Shown here one piece after another: positions 1-11,835 of a stretch of 64,000 nt of DNA. How positions within the stretch are numbered: position 1 is the first letter of the stretch; each line of letters begins with the position of its first letter. The stretch is from the NCBI GenBank assembly GCA_013397435.1, contig VZRG01001058.1, forward strand, positions 1-64,000, written 5' to 3'. The translations under genes were made by a program, and so were the position numbers. The notes under the pieces were generated by a model. The model saw only the letters and a program-made list of their open reading frames with translations. It did not search any database and was not told the origin of the DNA. Origin of the DNA: Erythrocercus mccallii. Its lineage: Eukaryota; Chordata; Aves; Passeriformes; Dicruridae.

Positions 1-844
1 GTAAGTACATAAGCCTTGTGCTCTGTGATATAGAGAGGCCTCTCAATATTTGTCCCAAGGATGTGGCAGGGAATGAAGGAAATAAACAAATAGTGATTGG
101 CCTAATTTTTACACACACAAATATTTAGGCTGTGCCTTGAGGAAAACACTTGGACTAAATACTTAGTAAAGCAATAGACTAAACTGCACAGTCTTACACT
201 AACTGTGTTATCTCAGAAGTTTTAAAGAAAGGTAACACCTTTTCTTGAAGAAGAAGAGGTGTAATTCATACTGCAGCAGTGCATAGGTGATTTATATAGA
301 TGGTTTTGATGATTTATTGAAATTTCATCTGTATTGCCATGTTTATTTAGATGTTTTGCAATCACATTTCTTGACTGCATTTATAAACTGACTAAAATGT
401 ACAGAGTAATCATTTTTAAATTGCGTAAGTTGGTAAAGCTAGATAGCAACTCTTTCTTTAGAAAATAGGAGAGCTGTGTTCTGAGTTCATAAATTACTGT
501 GTATCCCCCTTTATGGGAAATTGTAGTTTTTCCTGCTGTCTTAGTATTACCCTAGGAAAGCATTCTACATGTGGTTTTTTATCAATAAAATTAATCATTG
601 TAGTTTTTTCAGCTATTTGGGCTGGTCTTGTTTCAGACATATGAAATATAAACCAGAGATTAGTGTTGAAATATGAATCAAATTTGTCTTTATGGACTGT
701 TGCCCAGCCTGTTTGAGGAAGAGCTCAGACATCCTAGCAAGGTATCAAGTTGTTAGACTGATTGGCCAATACCTTTAAACTCATTTTTGTATATAACTGG
801 TAAATAAGATGGGTATGGGAAGGTGTGTTTATACATCAAGCCCT

Positions 845-1010
845 ACCTGCAGCCAGCAGCGTGGCCTCATCCGTACCAGTGTTGGGAATGGTGGTGTCTG
901 GGCGTGTGCCAAGGGCCGTGCTGGGGCCCGGGCCAGCGGGTGCGGTGAGGGAGCGGCCAGGGCAGCTGCGGTCAGGCTGAGCTCCGTGCTGAGCACTTTC
1001 TGCATGGGAT
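845..1010. other. GC-rich, CpG-containing patch in AT-rich intron
   Basis: About 165 bp stand out sharply from the AT-rich surroundings by runs such as GGGGCCCGGGCCAG and several CpGs. Open frames of 67-94 codons cross it on both strands, as expected where stop codons are rare in GC-rich DNA. No protein family is recognised. It could be a small regulatory element, an intragenic CpG cluster or an unrecognised repeat. Confidence 0.45.
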
Positions 1011-1257
1011 TCACTCCCTCTTTTTTGTGCACTTTTGTTATTAATTTTGTTGCTGTTACTGTTCTTTCCTTATCTTTTTGCTGTTTCCAGTAAATTGCTC
1101 TAATCTCAACCCATGATCTTTACCTTTTGCTGCAGCGGGAAGTGAAATGAGTGACTGGCAGCATGGTTTGCAGAGTCTCAGTGAGAGCACTAAATTCTTA
1201 CACCTCAACAGTCATACTGTGTTTTCTGTTTTAACCTGCTTCTAAGTTTGCATTCAT

Positions 1258-1285
1258 TATTGATAGTCTCATATTGATAGTCTCA
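1258..1285. repeat. Perfect 2 x 14-bp tandem repeat
   Basis: The unit TATTGATAGTCTCA occurs twice back to back with no mismatch. It lies in a PRKAR2B intron. Confidence 0.9.
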
Positions 1286-4200
1286 AAGATCCCAATAACA
1301 TGTAATCAGAGAATAATAATTAATAATCTTCCAATGCTTTTATCAGGATGCTCATGACTCATGATTTTGAAACAAATAAAACAACAGGGGTTTTTTTTGA
1401 ATGAGAATGTATCCATGTTGCTGAAAGAAAGAGGAAAGATTTTGAAATAAACTTGGAGCAGGTGTGTATTGATAGTCATTATTTAATAGTTCAGATCTTT
1501 TTTCTCTAAAGTATTTCAGTATCTGTGTCTATGATAAGCTCCTCTTTGGTTGCTGTGCTATGTTATTCTTCCACACTTGTGTTAGGTTAGAAAGATATGC
1601 TCCCTCCACTGTAACTAATAGAGCATGAATCTGTAGGCTGTTGTATCTGCTTACCAGTTTCCCAAAACAATTCCATTCCATCTGTGACTTCATGTGGTTT
1701 GACCTTCATGCTATGGAAGATTTTTTCTGAAGGATAAAAGATGAGTAAGACAAGGCATGTTTTACATAGGAAGTTGTTCAAAATGGAATAACAGTATTGG
1801 TCGTATTAATGTGAATGCATCCTTAAGGGGTTAAGGTAAATAATTCCTCTTCTTTTTCTAACAACAATTTTGTGTGAAAGTGAAAAAGATTGATTTCTGG
1901 TGTCTTCACCATTATTGTGAAGAATTATAATAAGCATGCCAGAATGAAAAATTGCTACAATTTTTCTTTGCTACAATGCCACAATCCACTCACGAGGAAA
2001 ACTGTATGTATTTATTACATAGAATAGGAAACAGAAATCCATGAGAAAATAAAGAAAAATGAACTTGTCAGAGAAAATATTAAATGAAATTGTTAGAGCC
2101 TTGTTTAGTTTTCTTGTTAAACTTGAGATTGCATGGAACCACTAACTCTTTCCCCTCTAGATACACAAGAAAATAATGAAAATGTGGAGATTCACTTTCA
2201 AATAACCAGTCACAGAAGAGGAACCCCCATCAGCCTAAGCTCAAAGCTTCAGACAGTCTTTGAAATCATCTTTCATTCTGAACATCAGCTACACACTGCA
2301 ACAAAATTGGGAGTTTATATCCTTAACAATGTTTTGCATGGAGTCCAATAAGTTATGAGTGTATCTTTTAAGGCACAAATTCAATGCCTACTTGTCTGCC
2401 TTTTTCTCTCCTGCTATCACAGTCTAAGTTTTGGAAATACAGCTTCCCATTGGAGCAGTACTGTAGCAAAATGGTGCTCTCTGAGCTGGAGACTTGGAAC
2501 ACTGAAGGGGAGAAGTTCTAAATAATAATTACTTTCTAGTCTCTCGTATTCTTGCCAGTGAGCAACAGGAAGAGACATATTTTTTCTGCTAATGTTGATT
2601 TGGGGACTATTTTCACACCTATTCTAGTTAGTCTAGAGCTGAGTGCACTTACTCTTTTGTTCTTTTTTTTTTTTTTTGTCTGTCCCATATCGTAATATAT
2701 ATCATATAGCAATATATCATCGTAGTAATATACTAATATCAAAGATAGTTGTGCAGGACACAATTTAATTTTTTCAGGCATTTTCCTTACTTAGAAGGTA
2801 AGCACTATTCTTATTTATTTTAAAAAACTGCCCCATTTATGCTATCCATTTGGGAATAAGTTCCTGGGGAATGCCAGCCATCATGAGTTTGGGGTTTAGG
2901 CTCAAATAGATGAAGTCAAAGAATCAGCCAACAGCAGACAAAAATGTGTGTGTACGCATTTATAAAGAACAGCAGAAATGCCTCCCTATGTAATGCTTAC
3001 ATACTGTTCTGTAGGATTTTTAGACATATCACAGAATCAATCACATTTTCTCATGGTTAGTGTGAAGGAATGCTTCAAATGCAAAATAACTAAGAAAAAA
3101 AAAGAGAAATACGCCTACTGGGTGGCATAATTACACTGAAAAAGATGAGATCCTAATCTGAAAGGTCTTCTTCAGGTGTGCTTCTGGGATCAGTTTGTTC
3201 GTGATTAATTGCAGCAGAGAATCTAGATTGTCATTGTGGTTCAGTAGTGCCCAACGACATGAATATGTTATTGCATATTGGTGAAGACTGTACATTTTGT
3301 TAATTGAATTTCTTAGCTGTGCAAGTCAAACTGTGTAGGAAGAACAAGTATGGAGTGCCCCATTGTTCATACTAGTACGTATGGATCTTATTTGACCAAC
3401 ACAGTTGGCTTCTTTAATATGCCATCCAGGAAATTGGTCTGTTGCAAGAATGAGGAAGGGAAAGTGGTAGAGTTCTTATGGGTCAGTTCAAGAAACACAG
3501 TCCACGTGCAAAAAGTACTAAAATACTGTTGGAGAACTGCGGTCACGCAGCTGTCACAGTAGTAAAGCAGAGGCAGGAGCAACGCAGTGTGACAATAGCT
3601 GATATACTGGGTTAGCAAGGGCCTGGAAGAGAGGAGTAGGAAGCCTGTGCTTGATGCAGTCAAAAAGAACAATTAAGTGGGATTTCAAATCCTTTGTGGT
3701 ACGCCTACCACCAAGTGCCCAGCAGCAGTGCTTGTTGAGTGTGAGACACCCTCACTGCCTGCACCGTGCATTCCCATCTCTGCAGAAAACCTGCCCTGAA
3801 AGGGAAGGAAGATTAAAACATGTGATGATATAAAAGCTGTGCTGCATAAAGGAGACAAAGGCTGCCTGCTCTTAGAGGCTGGTTTGCTGCAGTCTGACAC
3901 AAATGTTAGCTATGTATATTGCCATGCTAACACTCCGTACCTGCTGATGCAATCGTGCAGCTCATGGTATCCTCACACCTGACCCTGAAGCCATTTGCTT
4001 AAAACCTGCTTCACAGAACCTGGCTCTGGTTCTGGGAATGGTCAAGAAACTGTAGATTTAAAGTTTAAAGTAACAGGAATAATTTAATTCCTGTAGAGGT
4101 TCTGGCCCCCACAACAATGGAATATTACTGTCACCTATCATAGAACAAAAAGCTGTCCTGAGAAATTTACATATAAAGCACTTAATTGAATGGCACAAAC

Positions 4201-4803
4201 CTTATGGTTTATGTTTTCCAGCTTTTTCAATTAGGTAAATCTAGCAAAATAGAGTGTGTAACTGTTGGTGTAGAGAGATGCTTTAAGTGGAACATGATGT
4301 TCATGATTTTGTTAAAAAAGGTGTTAATATGGAAAAAAACTTGACAATAGATACAACCCACTAAGTAATGGTGTTTGCTATACTTGCCTAAAAACCATAA
4401 GCCATTTTGTCACATACTATCATTCATTTATGTATTCTAACTTTCTAAGTAGAATTTCTTACGTGTTTTCTTTCTGAGTAGACCTTGTGCAGACAAAGTG
4501 TCAGGGGTGCCAACTGCCTTTCTTTATCAATTGTTGTGGCAATGATTTCCCAAATTACTTTTTAATTTTAATTTTTTATTATGATGATCAAGCTGGGGGA
4601 AAAACAATTGAAATTGTGATATAGTGCACTGGCATCTTTGAAATGCTTGGTTTGAATTGCAAATTTTTCAGGAGTGTGCCAACATTACTTTTCACTAAGA
4701 AAAAAAAGTAAAGCATATCAAGTCACAGAAGTCAATTTTTATTCTATTAAAAAACTCTCTTCTCCTGTACTTGGCACTGGCAAGGACATGTCAGTGTTCA
4801 GTT

Positions 4804-5283
4804 TTGAGGCCCTCACTACAACAAAGACATGGAGGTGCTGGAGCTAGTCCAGAAAAGGGCAACCCAGCTGGGGAAGAGTCTGGAGCACAAGCCCTCCAAG
4901 GAGCAGCTCAGGGAGCTGGGGGTGTTTAGCCTGGAGAAAAGGAGGCTCAGGAGAGACCATATTGGTTCTACAACTGCCTGAAAGGAGGCTGTGGCCAGGT
5001 GGGGGTCAATGTCTTCTCCCAGGTAACCAGTGAAATGACCCTCAGTTGCACCAGGGGAGGTATTCGTTGGATATTGGGAAAAATTAATTCACCTAAGGAG
5101 TGCTGAAGCATTGGAACAGGCTGCCCAGGAAGTCGAGATCGAGTCCCTATCCCTCTAAGTGTTCAAAGAATGAATCAGTGTGGGACACTGTGATATGTTT
5201 AGTGGGTATGGTGGTATTAGGTCAAAGGTTGGACTTGATGATATTGGAGGTCTTTTCCAACCTTTATGATTCTATGATTCTTT
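4804..5283 (+). mobile_element. CR1 LINE, 3' fragment
   Basis: This is the untranslated and distal part of a CR1 element in sense orientation. Landmarks in order are the GGTGCTGGAG/GTCCAGAAAAGGGCAAC block, GAGCAGCTCAGGGAGCTGGG, CCTGGAGAAAAGGAGGCTC, TCAAAGGTTGGACTTGATGA and TCTTTTCCAACC. The 3' terminus, GATTCTATGATTCT, ends at 5283. It is 5'-truncated, as most CR1 copies are. Small internal deletions mark it as old and immobile. Confidence 0.9.
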
Positions 5284-7179
5284 AGGTAACTGGGCTTATA
5301 TAATTTTGATTACTGAAAAATGCCAATAATACCCATAATTCTGGCATATCCATATATTTCTGGCAAATAATTCTTAGGATGTACTATTTTGTGGTTCACC
5401 TCTGACCATAATGTCATTCTTATTTGGAGCTGGAAGAAGTTTTTTTCAATATCTGTGACATTTTCAAAGCTGAAGCAAAATCAGTTTCAATGTTGGGCAA
5501 CTTTTAGTTTAAGAATTGTATATGTGACAAAATAGCTTTAAAATTTATCATTAAAAGCTTTGCATTAAGGTTGAATTATTATGTATGCCAAAAGTTATAA
5601 TTGGCTGATCATGAGTTACCTTTTCTATTATGAATTTTTAGACCTTTGTATTCAGGACTAGGCCTTATTTTTCACAAGCACTAAATATGTCCCATCAATT
5701 TGAATGAGAAAGGAGGTCTTCAGTGGGGTGGAGGTTGAGGTGGCAAGTGGTTGTATTGTGCAAGAGAGGAAGCAAATTTCAGGGGCATTTCTGTTCGTTT
5801 CACACTTCTCATGCAGGGCTCTTTAATCAAAACACAACATGACTGAGGGATCATTTGCAAAGGCATTATTTATCTGAGCAATTGGAATTGTCTCTATTTA
5901 TAGACTGGTTGCAATCACATCCAACAACTGGGTTTCTTAGTGCAGTTATCATAGGAGTGGTGCCAGTAGGAACTCTGTATTTACTTCCCCATGCTGCCAT
6001 TTTTAATGAATACTTCTTTTTAATGAAACTTCTCTATTTTTCTTCCTGGTGTTGGTTTCACGACTGCGAAGTTAAAACTACCACCGTCCTTCCTTCCTGA
6101 GGTAAAATAAACTCACTTTAATGACTGGGTTGTGAAATTGCACACTGATGCAGGTGGGTAGAGCATACGTAAGTGGCTTAATGGAAAGGAATAATGTAAC
6201 CCTGGGCTGGCTGGATTAATGGAAGCAATTTTTTACCAGCCATTAAGGATGTGCATGTACACCTTTTTTAACAACCAAATGTTTAGCATCATAACTTCTG
6301 GAGGGTTTTTATTTTGTCTTCTGCACAAAATGAACTGGGAGTGGCCTGACTTCATGTTGTCCTCTTACTTTTTGGGGAGGATTGTGTCCATTGAAGACTT
6401 ACTATTTTGTTTTCCGGTTGATTTATTGATCCTTTATTTGGTACTGACACAGATGTGTTGGGAACTGCGTGTTGTACCTCTTTACTCTCTAACAGAGATA
6501 CTAGGGGGGACAGATGCACCAACATGAGGAAGCAGTCTTTATCTTTGGTATATCTGCCCTTCTGTGTGTCCCACAGGCTACCCATGTTCTCTGTACAGTG
6601 CTTTCACATGGTGTCTCTAATTCTTATAGACTCACATAGTCATTACGACACTTCACCCTTATGGATATATTATGTAAAAAACATTTAACTTCATGAGGGC
6701 TTAAAAACTTGCTGGAGGCTTTCTGCTGTGCCCACTGAAACCTGTGGCAATATTTATACTTTTTAAATGAAGTTTGATTTTTAAAAAATTTTAATTTTCA
6801 AAGGTGAGTGTATTTTGCTGAGAAGTTATGCATGGGTTTATATGATGAGGAAGATCTTAACATTTCATCAACAGTTCATTGAATTTTTTTATCTTCCCTC
6901 TTACACTGAGCCTTTTCTTAGGTTTTTGGTGGTGACAGCATAATAAGAAACACTTTATTTTGAACTGTTCTTGTAAAAGAACAAAAGAAAATATGAAAAG
7001 CCTGTTTCTTACTAGGTGTGTTACATTAGAAATTCATGTCTATTTTAGATAGTTTTGTTATCATCAGTAAATTATTGTGTTTTTCTGTGGGTGATACTCT
7101 ACATGACTATTGACAGTGTTTCTATACATCCTCCTCCTTACTCCAGATCGCACATTGTTTTCCCTTGGCAGTACCTGTA

Positions 7180-7498
7180 TGTTGTTGTAGGACATGAGAG
7201 ACTCCAAATGTTTCAGAAGGCAAAGAGCATAGAAAAAGCTTTATTGTCTAATTCTTACTACCTTTTATAAGGTGTTCTGATACAGACTTAACATGATTGG
7301 TGAATAGGAAACACACCTCTCTAGTCCCATTGGTGAAACTAGAGAAACAGCACCTGCAAAAGGATTGTTTTGGGAAAAGACAGTTGTTTGCCAGGATTGT
7401 TTTGAGAAGAAGCTTTCTTGAAAAATTTTCCCTTGTGAAGAAAGCTAGCAGCTACTAGCAGGCTAAAATCTCTCAGACTGAGAAATACCAGGTGCACA
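7180..7498 (-). mobile_element. Solo LTR of an endogenous retrovirus (ERVK-like)
   Basis: This 319-bp element is bounded by TG and CA. Read on the minus strand it has LTR promoter logic: two CCAAT boxes (ATTGG on the plus strand at 7329-7333 and 7296-7300), a TATAAAA box (7263-7270) and an AATAAA poly(A) signal (7240-7245). The flanks CCTGTA (7174-7179) and CGTGTA (7499-7504) match at 5 of 6 bases, as expected of a decayed 6-bp target duplication. The block order matches the LTR at 59845, so both belong to related families. No internal viral sequence is present, so it arose by recombination between two LTRs. Confidence 0.72.
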
Positions 7499-8177
7499 CG
7501 TGTAGGGACTTGATACCTGACCCTCCCTCACCCTTGGAGGGGGGAGGGGGTGACAGCACAAGCTGTAACGAGCTCAGAGAGGTGTTGAATCCTGTAGCCA
7601 CTCTGCAGAGATGAAGCACTTTCTGCTTAGGCAGTTTTTCTTCTGCATGATGGATCCCATTCTTTTTATTTAAAGCAGTAATGTCCTTATAATTTATGTC
7701 TATTGCTGTGAGATTTGAGAGGTTTGGATTCCATCATTGATTGATATTTTTATTTTTCATTTTAAGAGAACTATTTTTATTGCTTAGAAAGTGATGCATT
7801 CCTGAAAGTGATGAATGCTCTATTTGCTGTTCTCCTAAATTCAGCAAGGGGAGGGATCAGATGCCCACGTTGCACAGGAGTGGAGTGGAAAAAGCCACCA
7901 AAGCCTCACCTGGTTTGGGTGTCTGGTCACTGCCAGGAGCAAGCACCACTCTCTGCACCTCTGGGACAAAACTGATGTGGTTCTTAAGATGACTCCTCAA
8001 GGAAGTGTCTTTTTCCAGACTTGTCATGATTAAGATGAGACCAGTGGAGCCCATGGAGCTCCAAGTCTTGTTATATGGATGAAGCTTCTGTGTTGATACT
8101 TTATGGCACCAGCTTGCCAAATCTTCACCAAGATATTAAGCATGTCAGCTTTCAGTGTTGGGCTTCTCTCTACTCCA

Positions 8178-8667
8178 GGTGCTGAAGCATGTCCAGAGAA
8201 GGGCAACGGAGCTGGGGAAGGGTCTGGAGCTCAAGTCCTGTGAGGGAGGAGCAGCTGAGGGAGCTGGGGGTGTTCAGCCTGGAGAAAAGGAGGCTCAGGG
8301 GAGACCTTGTCAGTCTCTACAACTGCCTGAAAGGAGATGTAGCCAGGATGGGATCAGCCTCTTCTCCCAGGCATCTAGCAACAAGAGAAGAGGACATAGC
8401 CTCAGGCTGTGCAAGCAGAGGTTTTGTTTGGACATCAGGAGGAATTTCTTCACAGAATGTGAAGAATAACTTTCCAGTGTTTAATAACCTGTGAAGGTTA
8501 TTAAACACTGGAATGGGCAGCTCAGGGAGGTGGTGGAGTCGCCATCCCTGGAGGTATTCAAGGAAAGAGTGAACATGGAACTTGGTGCCAAGGTCTAGTT
8601 GACAAGGTGGTGACTAGTCAGACGTTGGGCTAGTGATCTCAGAGTTCTTTTCCAACCTGTTTCTGTG
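8178..8667 (+). mobile_element. CR1 LINE, 3' fragment
   Basis: This sense-oriented CR1 runs from AGGTGCTGAAGCATGTCCAG through GAGGGAGCTGGGGGTGTTCAG and CTACAACTGCCTGAAAGGAG to CATCCCTGGAGGTATTCAAG and TCTTTTCCAACC. It lacks the terminal ATTCTATG repeats. A perfect palindrome (8472-8513) interrupts the part that normally reads GTGGTCAGGCATTGGAAC. Confidence 0.9.
8472..8513. repeat. Perfect 19-bp inverted repeat with 4-nt loop inside CR1
   Basis: The left arm (8472-8490) contains CCAGTGTTTAATAACCT. The loop is GTGA (8491-8494). The right arm (8495-8513) contains AGGTTATTAAACACTGG, the exact complement. Only the right arm fits the expected CR1 sequence, so the left arm looks like a templated inverted copy. 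Confidence 0.92.
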
Positions 8668-11600
8668 AAAATAGTTTCGAATGAGGTACACAGAAGAAGT
8701 TTTTTTACCATAAAACAGTAATGAACTCTGGTCCCTTCTAATATTGAGGGCATTGGGATAGAAACACCAATAGTGTGCTCAGAACTAGAATCAATAACAT
8801 TTTTGTCTTTTATGCATCTGGCTCTTTGCAGTTCCTGGAGCTTTTTCATATTTTGATGATCATTCTTCTGTATATCCCATTATTATCCAGACTTTTCAGT
8901 TTATTCATATTATTGATTTCTCTTTGTGCATGTCTAAGATGGAAAATGTTCACCAGACTTGAACGACTTGGCTTGTGTGTACTGTGCAACTTTGAGAGCT
9001 TCAACTAGTTGTAAATAACTTTCCCTTTGCTTTACAGGCTGGCCCACTGAAAAGCCCCTGAGAGTATAAAAAACCCATGCTGATTTATAAGTGTTTACAT
9101 TAAGTGTAGTACCTTCAAATTCATTTGTCACAGTATTCCAAGTGTGGCACAGTTTATTTTCAACACTTGTAGCTTTCAATTTTTATTGCTTTTTATTGTT
9201 TTCTATTTCTTTATAATTAGAATAGCTTTATTTAGCATTTCAGCAGTGGGTACCTCAGCAGTCTGATTCATTCAACTCAGTGTGGTTCATTCAGCCAGAA
9301 TATTTTTTTATCTCTTAGCTGTGCTTTTTTTCTTGGTAACTTTTACACTGAATGATTATTTCATCATTAAACCTGAGATTTCTAGAAGTCTCGAGGGAGC
9401 TGTATACAAATCAAAGCAAGAAGTTCTTTAGCACTGTTGCTTACACCTGGGGTGTTTATTAATGAGTACCATTTCCTTGGGGTTCCTTGATCTCTCTCTA
9501 TGGCCTTCATTATCCCCTCTAAGTTTGATCTCTAAAAGAACATTCTTTTACAAATAATTGTTTTGGCTGATGAAGCCAGATGCCACTCTGTCTTACGCTA
9601 AGGGTTCATTTATTCTTTGATAATTAACAGAAAAGTTGTTGCTGAAAAGCAGCTGTAGGTACTTCGTTTCCTGGGAGAAAAGAACTATAAGCCTGAATTC
9701 TAGCACCTGGCAAAGTGAGATGTTGACTCTTTAATTTGTGCTGTAATTCTAGGAGCTTTAGTGAAAAGTAGTTACCTGGGATACAGGATTTCTTAGGATA
9801 TCGATTTCAGTAAATGTGACGTGTTTGACTCAGACTAGGATCTTCAGTATTTTGCCCTTTCAAATTTAAAGGAATTGTAGCTTACAGAGGGGAAATAGGG
9901 TAATATCTATTCTCTCATGAAGTAAAAATAGAAATAAAAATATTTCCTCCCTTCAATTCAGTAAGAATAATTTCATGTGTATATTGTTTTCCTGAAAGAA
10001 TAGATCTCTTTTGCATGCACAGCACAGTTTCAGGAGGAAACCAAGTTAGAAGCACATATTTTATGTTTAGTTTTCAAATGGAAAGTGCACTTTTTTCAGA
10101 GGTTTTCTGATATGGATTCAGTTGCTGAGAAATTTGCTGTATTTGCACATATGAACTTCCTCCTGCTGTCTTACAGTTTAATTTTCTGCTGAAATGATGT
10201 GAGGCCGTGGTTGTGTAGGGGAATGCAAGAGCATCTTGCATTCCCAGTAGAGATCCTGTGTATTAAGTTAAGAGTCTAGGAGTTGAGGTTTGTGTCAGAT
10301 AAGGAAGTCTGCAGAAAATGGAGAATACTGGAACAGGCACTGGAATACAGCAGCAGAGTATTTGTGGAGATGTGCTCAGCTTTTTTCCAAATAATGTGAT
10401 GTAATTATTAAATATTTGTTGCAGAAGTCAGGAGACCATACATGCAATTTAGTAATCTCTTCTTTACGGGAAAAAGCTCAATCTTTCTTGATCCAGCTGC
10501 AGGTGGAGAAGTATGCTTTTATCATCACAGACATTTAGGTATGGAATAGACTGGGAAGTCCAAACCAACTGTCTTGTCAGTCTGATGCTCTCTGAGGTCA
10601 TATTGTCAAGTGTTCATCAGTGAACCGCTCCTGCACACATATGTTAGGTTCCCAGGGTTCATCTTTTCTTCATATGCAGAGTGATTTTAAGTAAATACTG
10701 AGAAAATGGAGTTAAGTGATGGTGACCAGCATAAAAGAGTAATGCACCTTGGAGCATCCTATGTGTGCTGATGACCCCTCATCCAGCCACCCTGCATCCT
10801 CTTATAATAATATAAAACAAGGAGGAGTGAAACAGCACTGTGGAATTCTGCAAGATCCATAGATAGAAGAAGAAATAAAACTGGTTTCACAATATGCAGG
10901 AAAAAGATAGATATGTTTGTGTGTTTACCCATTTTAGTCTTTTGAATACAGTAGTATTTAGTTCATAATGGTGCCAAATGAGTATTTGTGGGAGGGATGG
11001 AGGGTGTTTAGAAAGCTGAAAATAAAAAAAAGTCCTTTTTTTTTTAAGTGCTCAGAGTGCACTGTCTGCATTTACCATTGACTAAGGACTTTCTGAGAAA
11101 TATTAGTTTCAAGTAGTGACAGGTCATTAGCTGAATGAGTGGAGGCTTGGGTTTTTCCTCTTAGAAAAAGATTTGTTCTGTGAGACCTTGATGCCTTTTT
11201 TCTTGTTCTGAAGCATAAGTAGTCATGCAGTTACAGACAACTTCTATTGCTAAAATACAATGTGGTAATCTGTGTTTTCAGGATGATTGTTGTCCTGTTG
11301 TTGGAATGATAATATTTGTAGCCCATCTTTTAGCTTGTTATGGTTGCCAGCACCATTGCACATGCAGGTGAGCAAGTACTGATTGCTCTGTGGGACTTGC
11401 TTTTTTACCTTGGTGTGTAGTTACCAGTATTATTTCATTACAGAACTTTATATTTTGACTATGAAAAAGTAAAACAGCATATATATTATTTCATAGTTTT
11501 GATTTGTCTTCTGAACTTCCTTTGGCTATTTGAAAAGAATCCTGTCAGCAAAAAGTCTTGAGTTTATTTTTTTGAATTGTTGAGAAAACAGATGTTCAAA

Positions 11601-11814
11601 ATCAACCATTTCAAAACTTGGCAGAAATATTTTCCCTAATGTTTTCTGTCTACCTGTCTTCCTATTATATCTGGAATCTGTTTAGTAAGTTTGGCTTTGA
11701 CATGTGCCTCTGAAGAACTCTTGAATTTATGACTTAGACGTCATTCCAAAGGTTCATAGGCGTGTTCTAGATTTGGAATTATGTGTACCTTTTCCATTTT
11801 GCTGGATGATAGAT

Positions 11815-11835
11815 TATACCATATACCATATACCA
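11815..11835. repeat. 3 x 7-bp tandem repeat (TATACCA)
   Basis: Three perfect TATACCA units are followed by degenerate TACTATCATACT. It is a short minisatellite in the PRKAR2B intron. Confidence 0.9.

Noticed and set aside
7620..8150. Further CR1 or LTR sequence between the solo LTR and the CR1 at 8178
   Set aside because: No recognisable landmark of either family was found.
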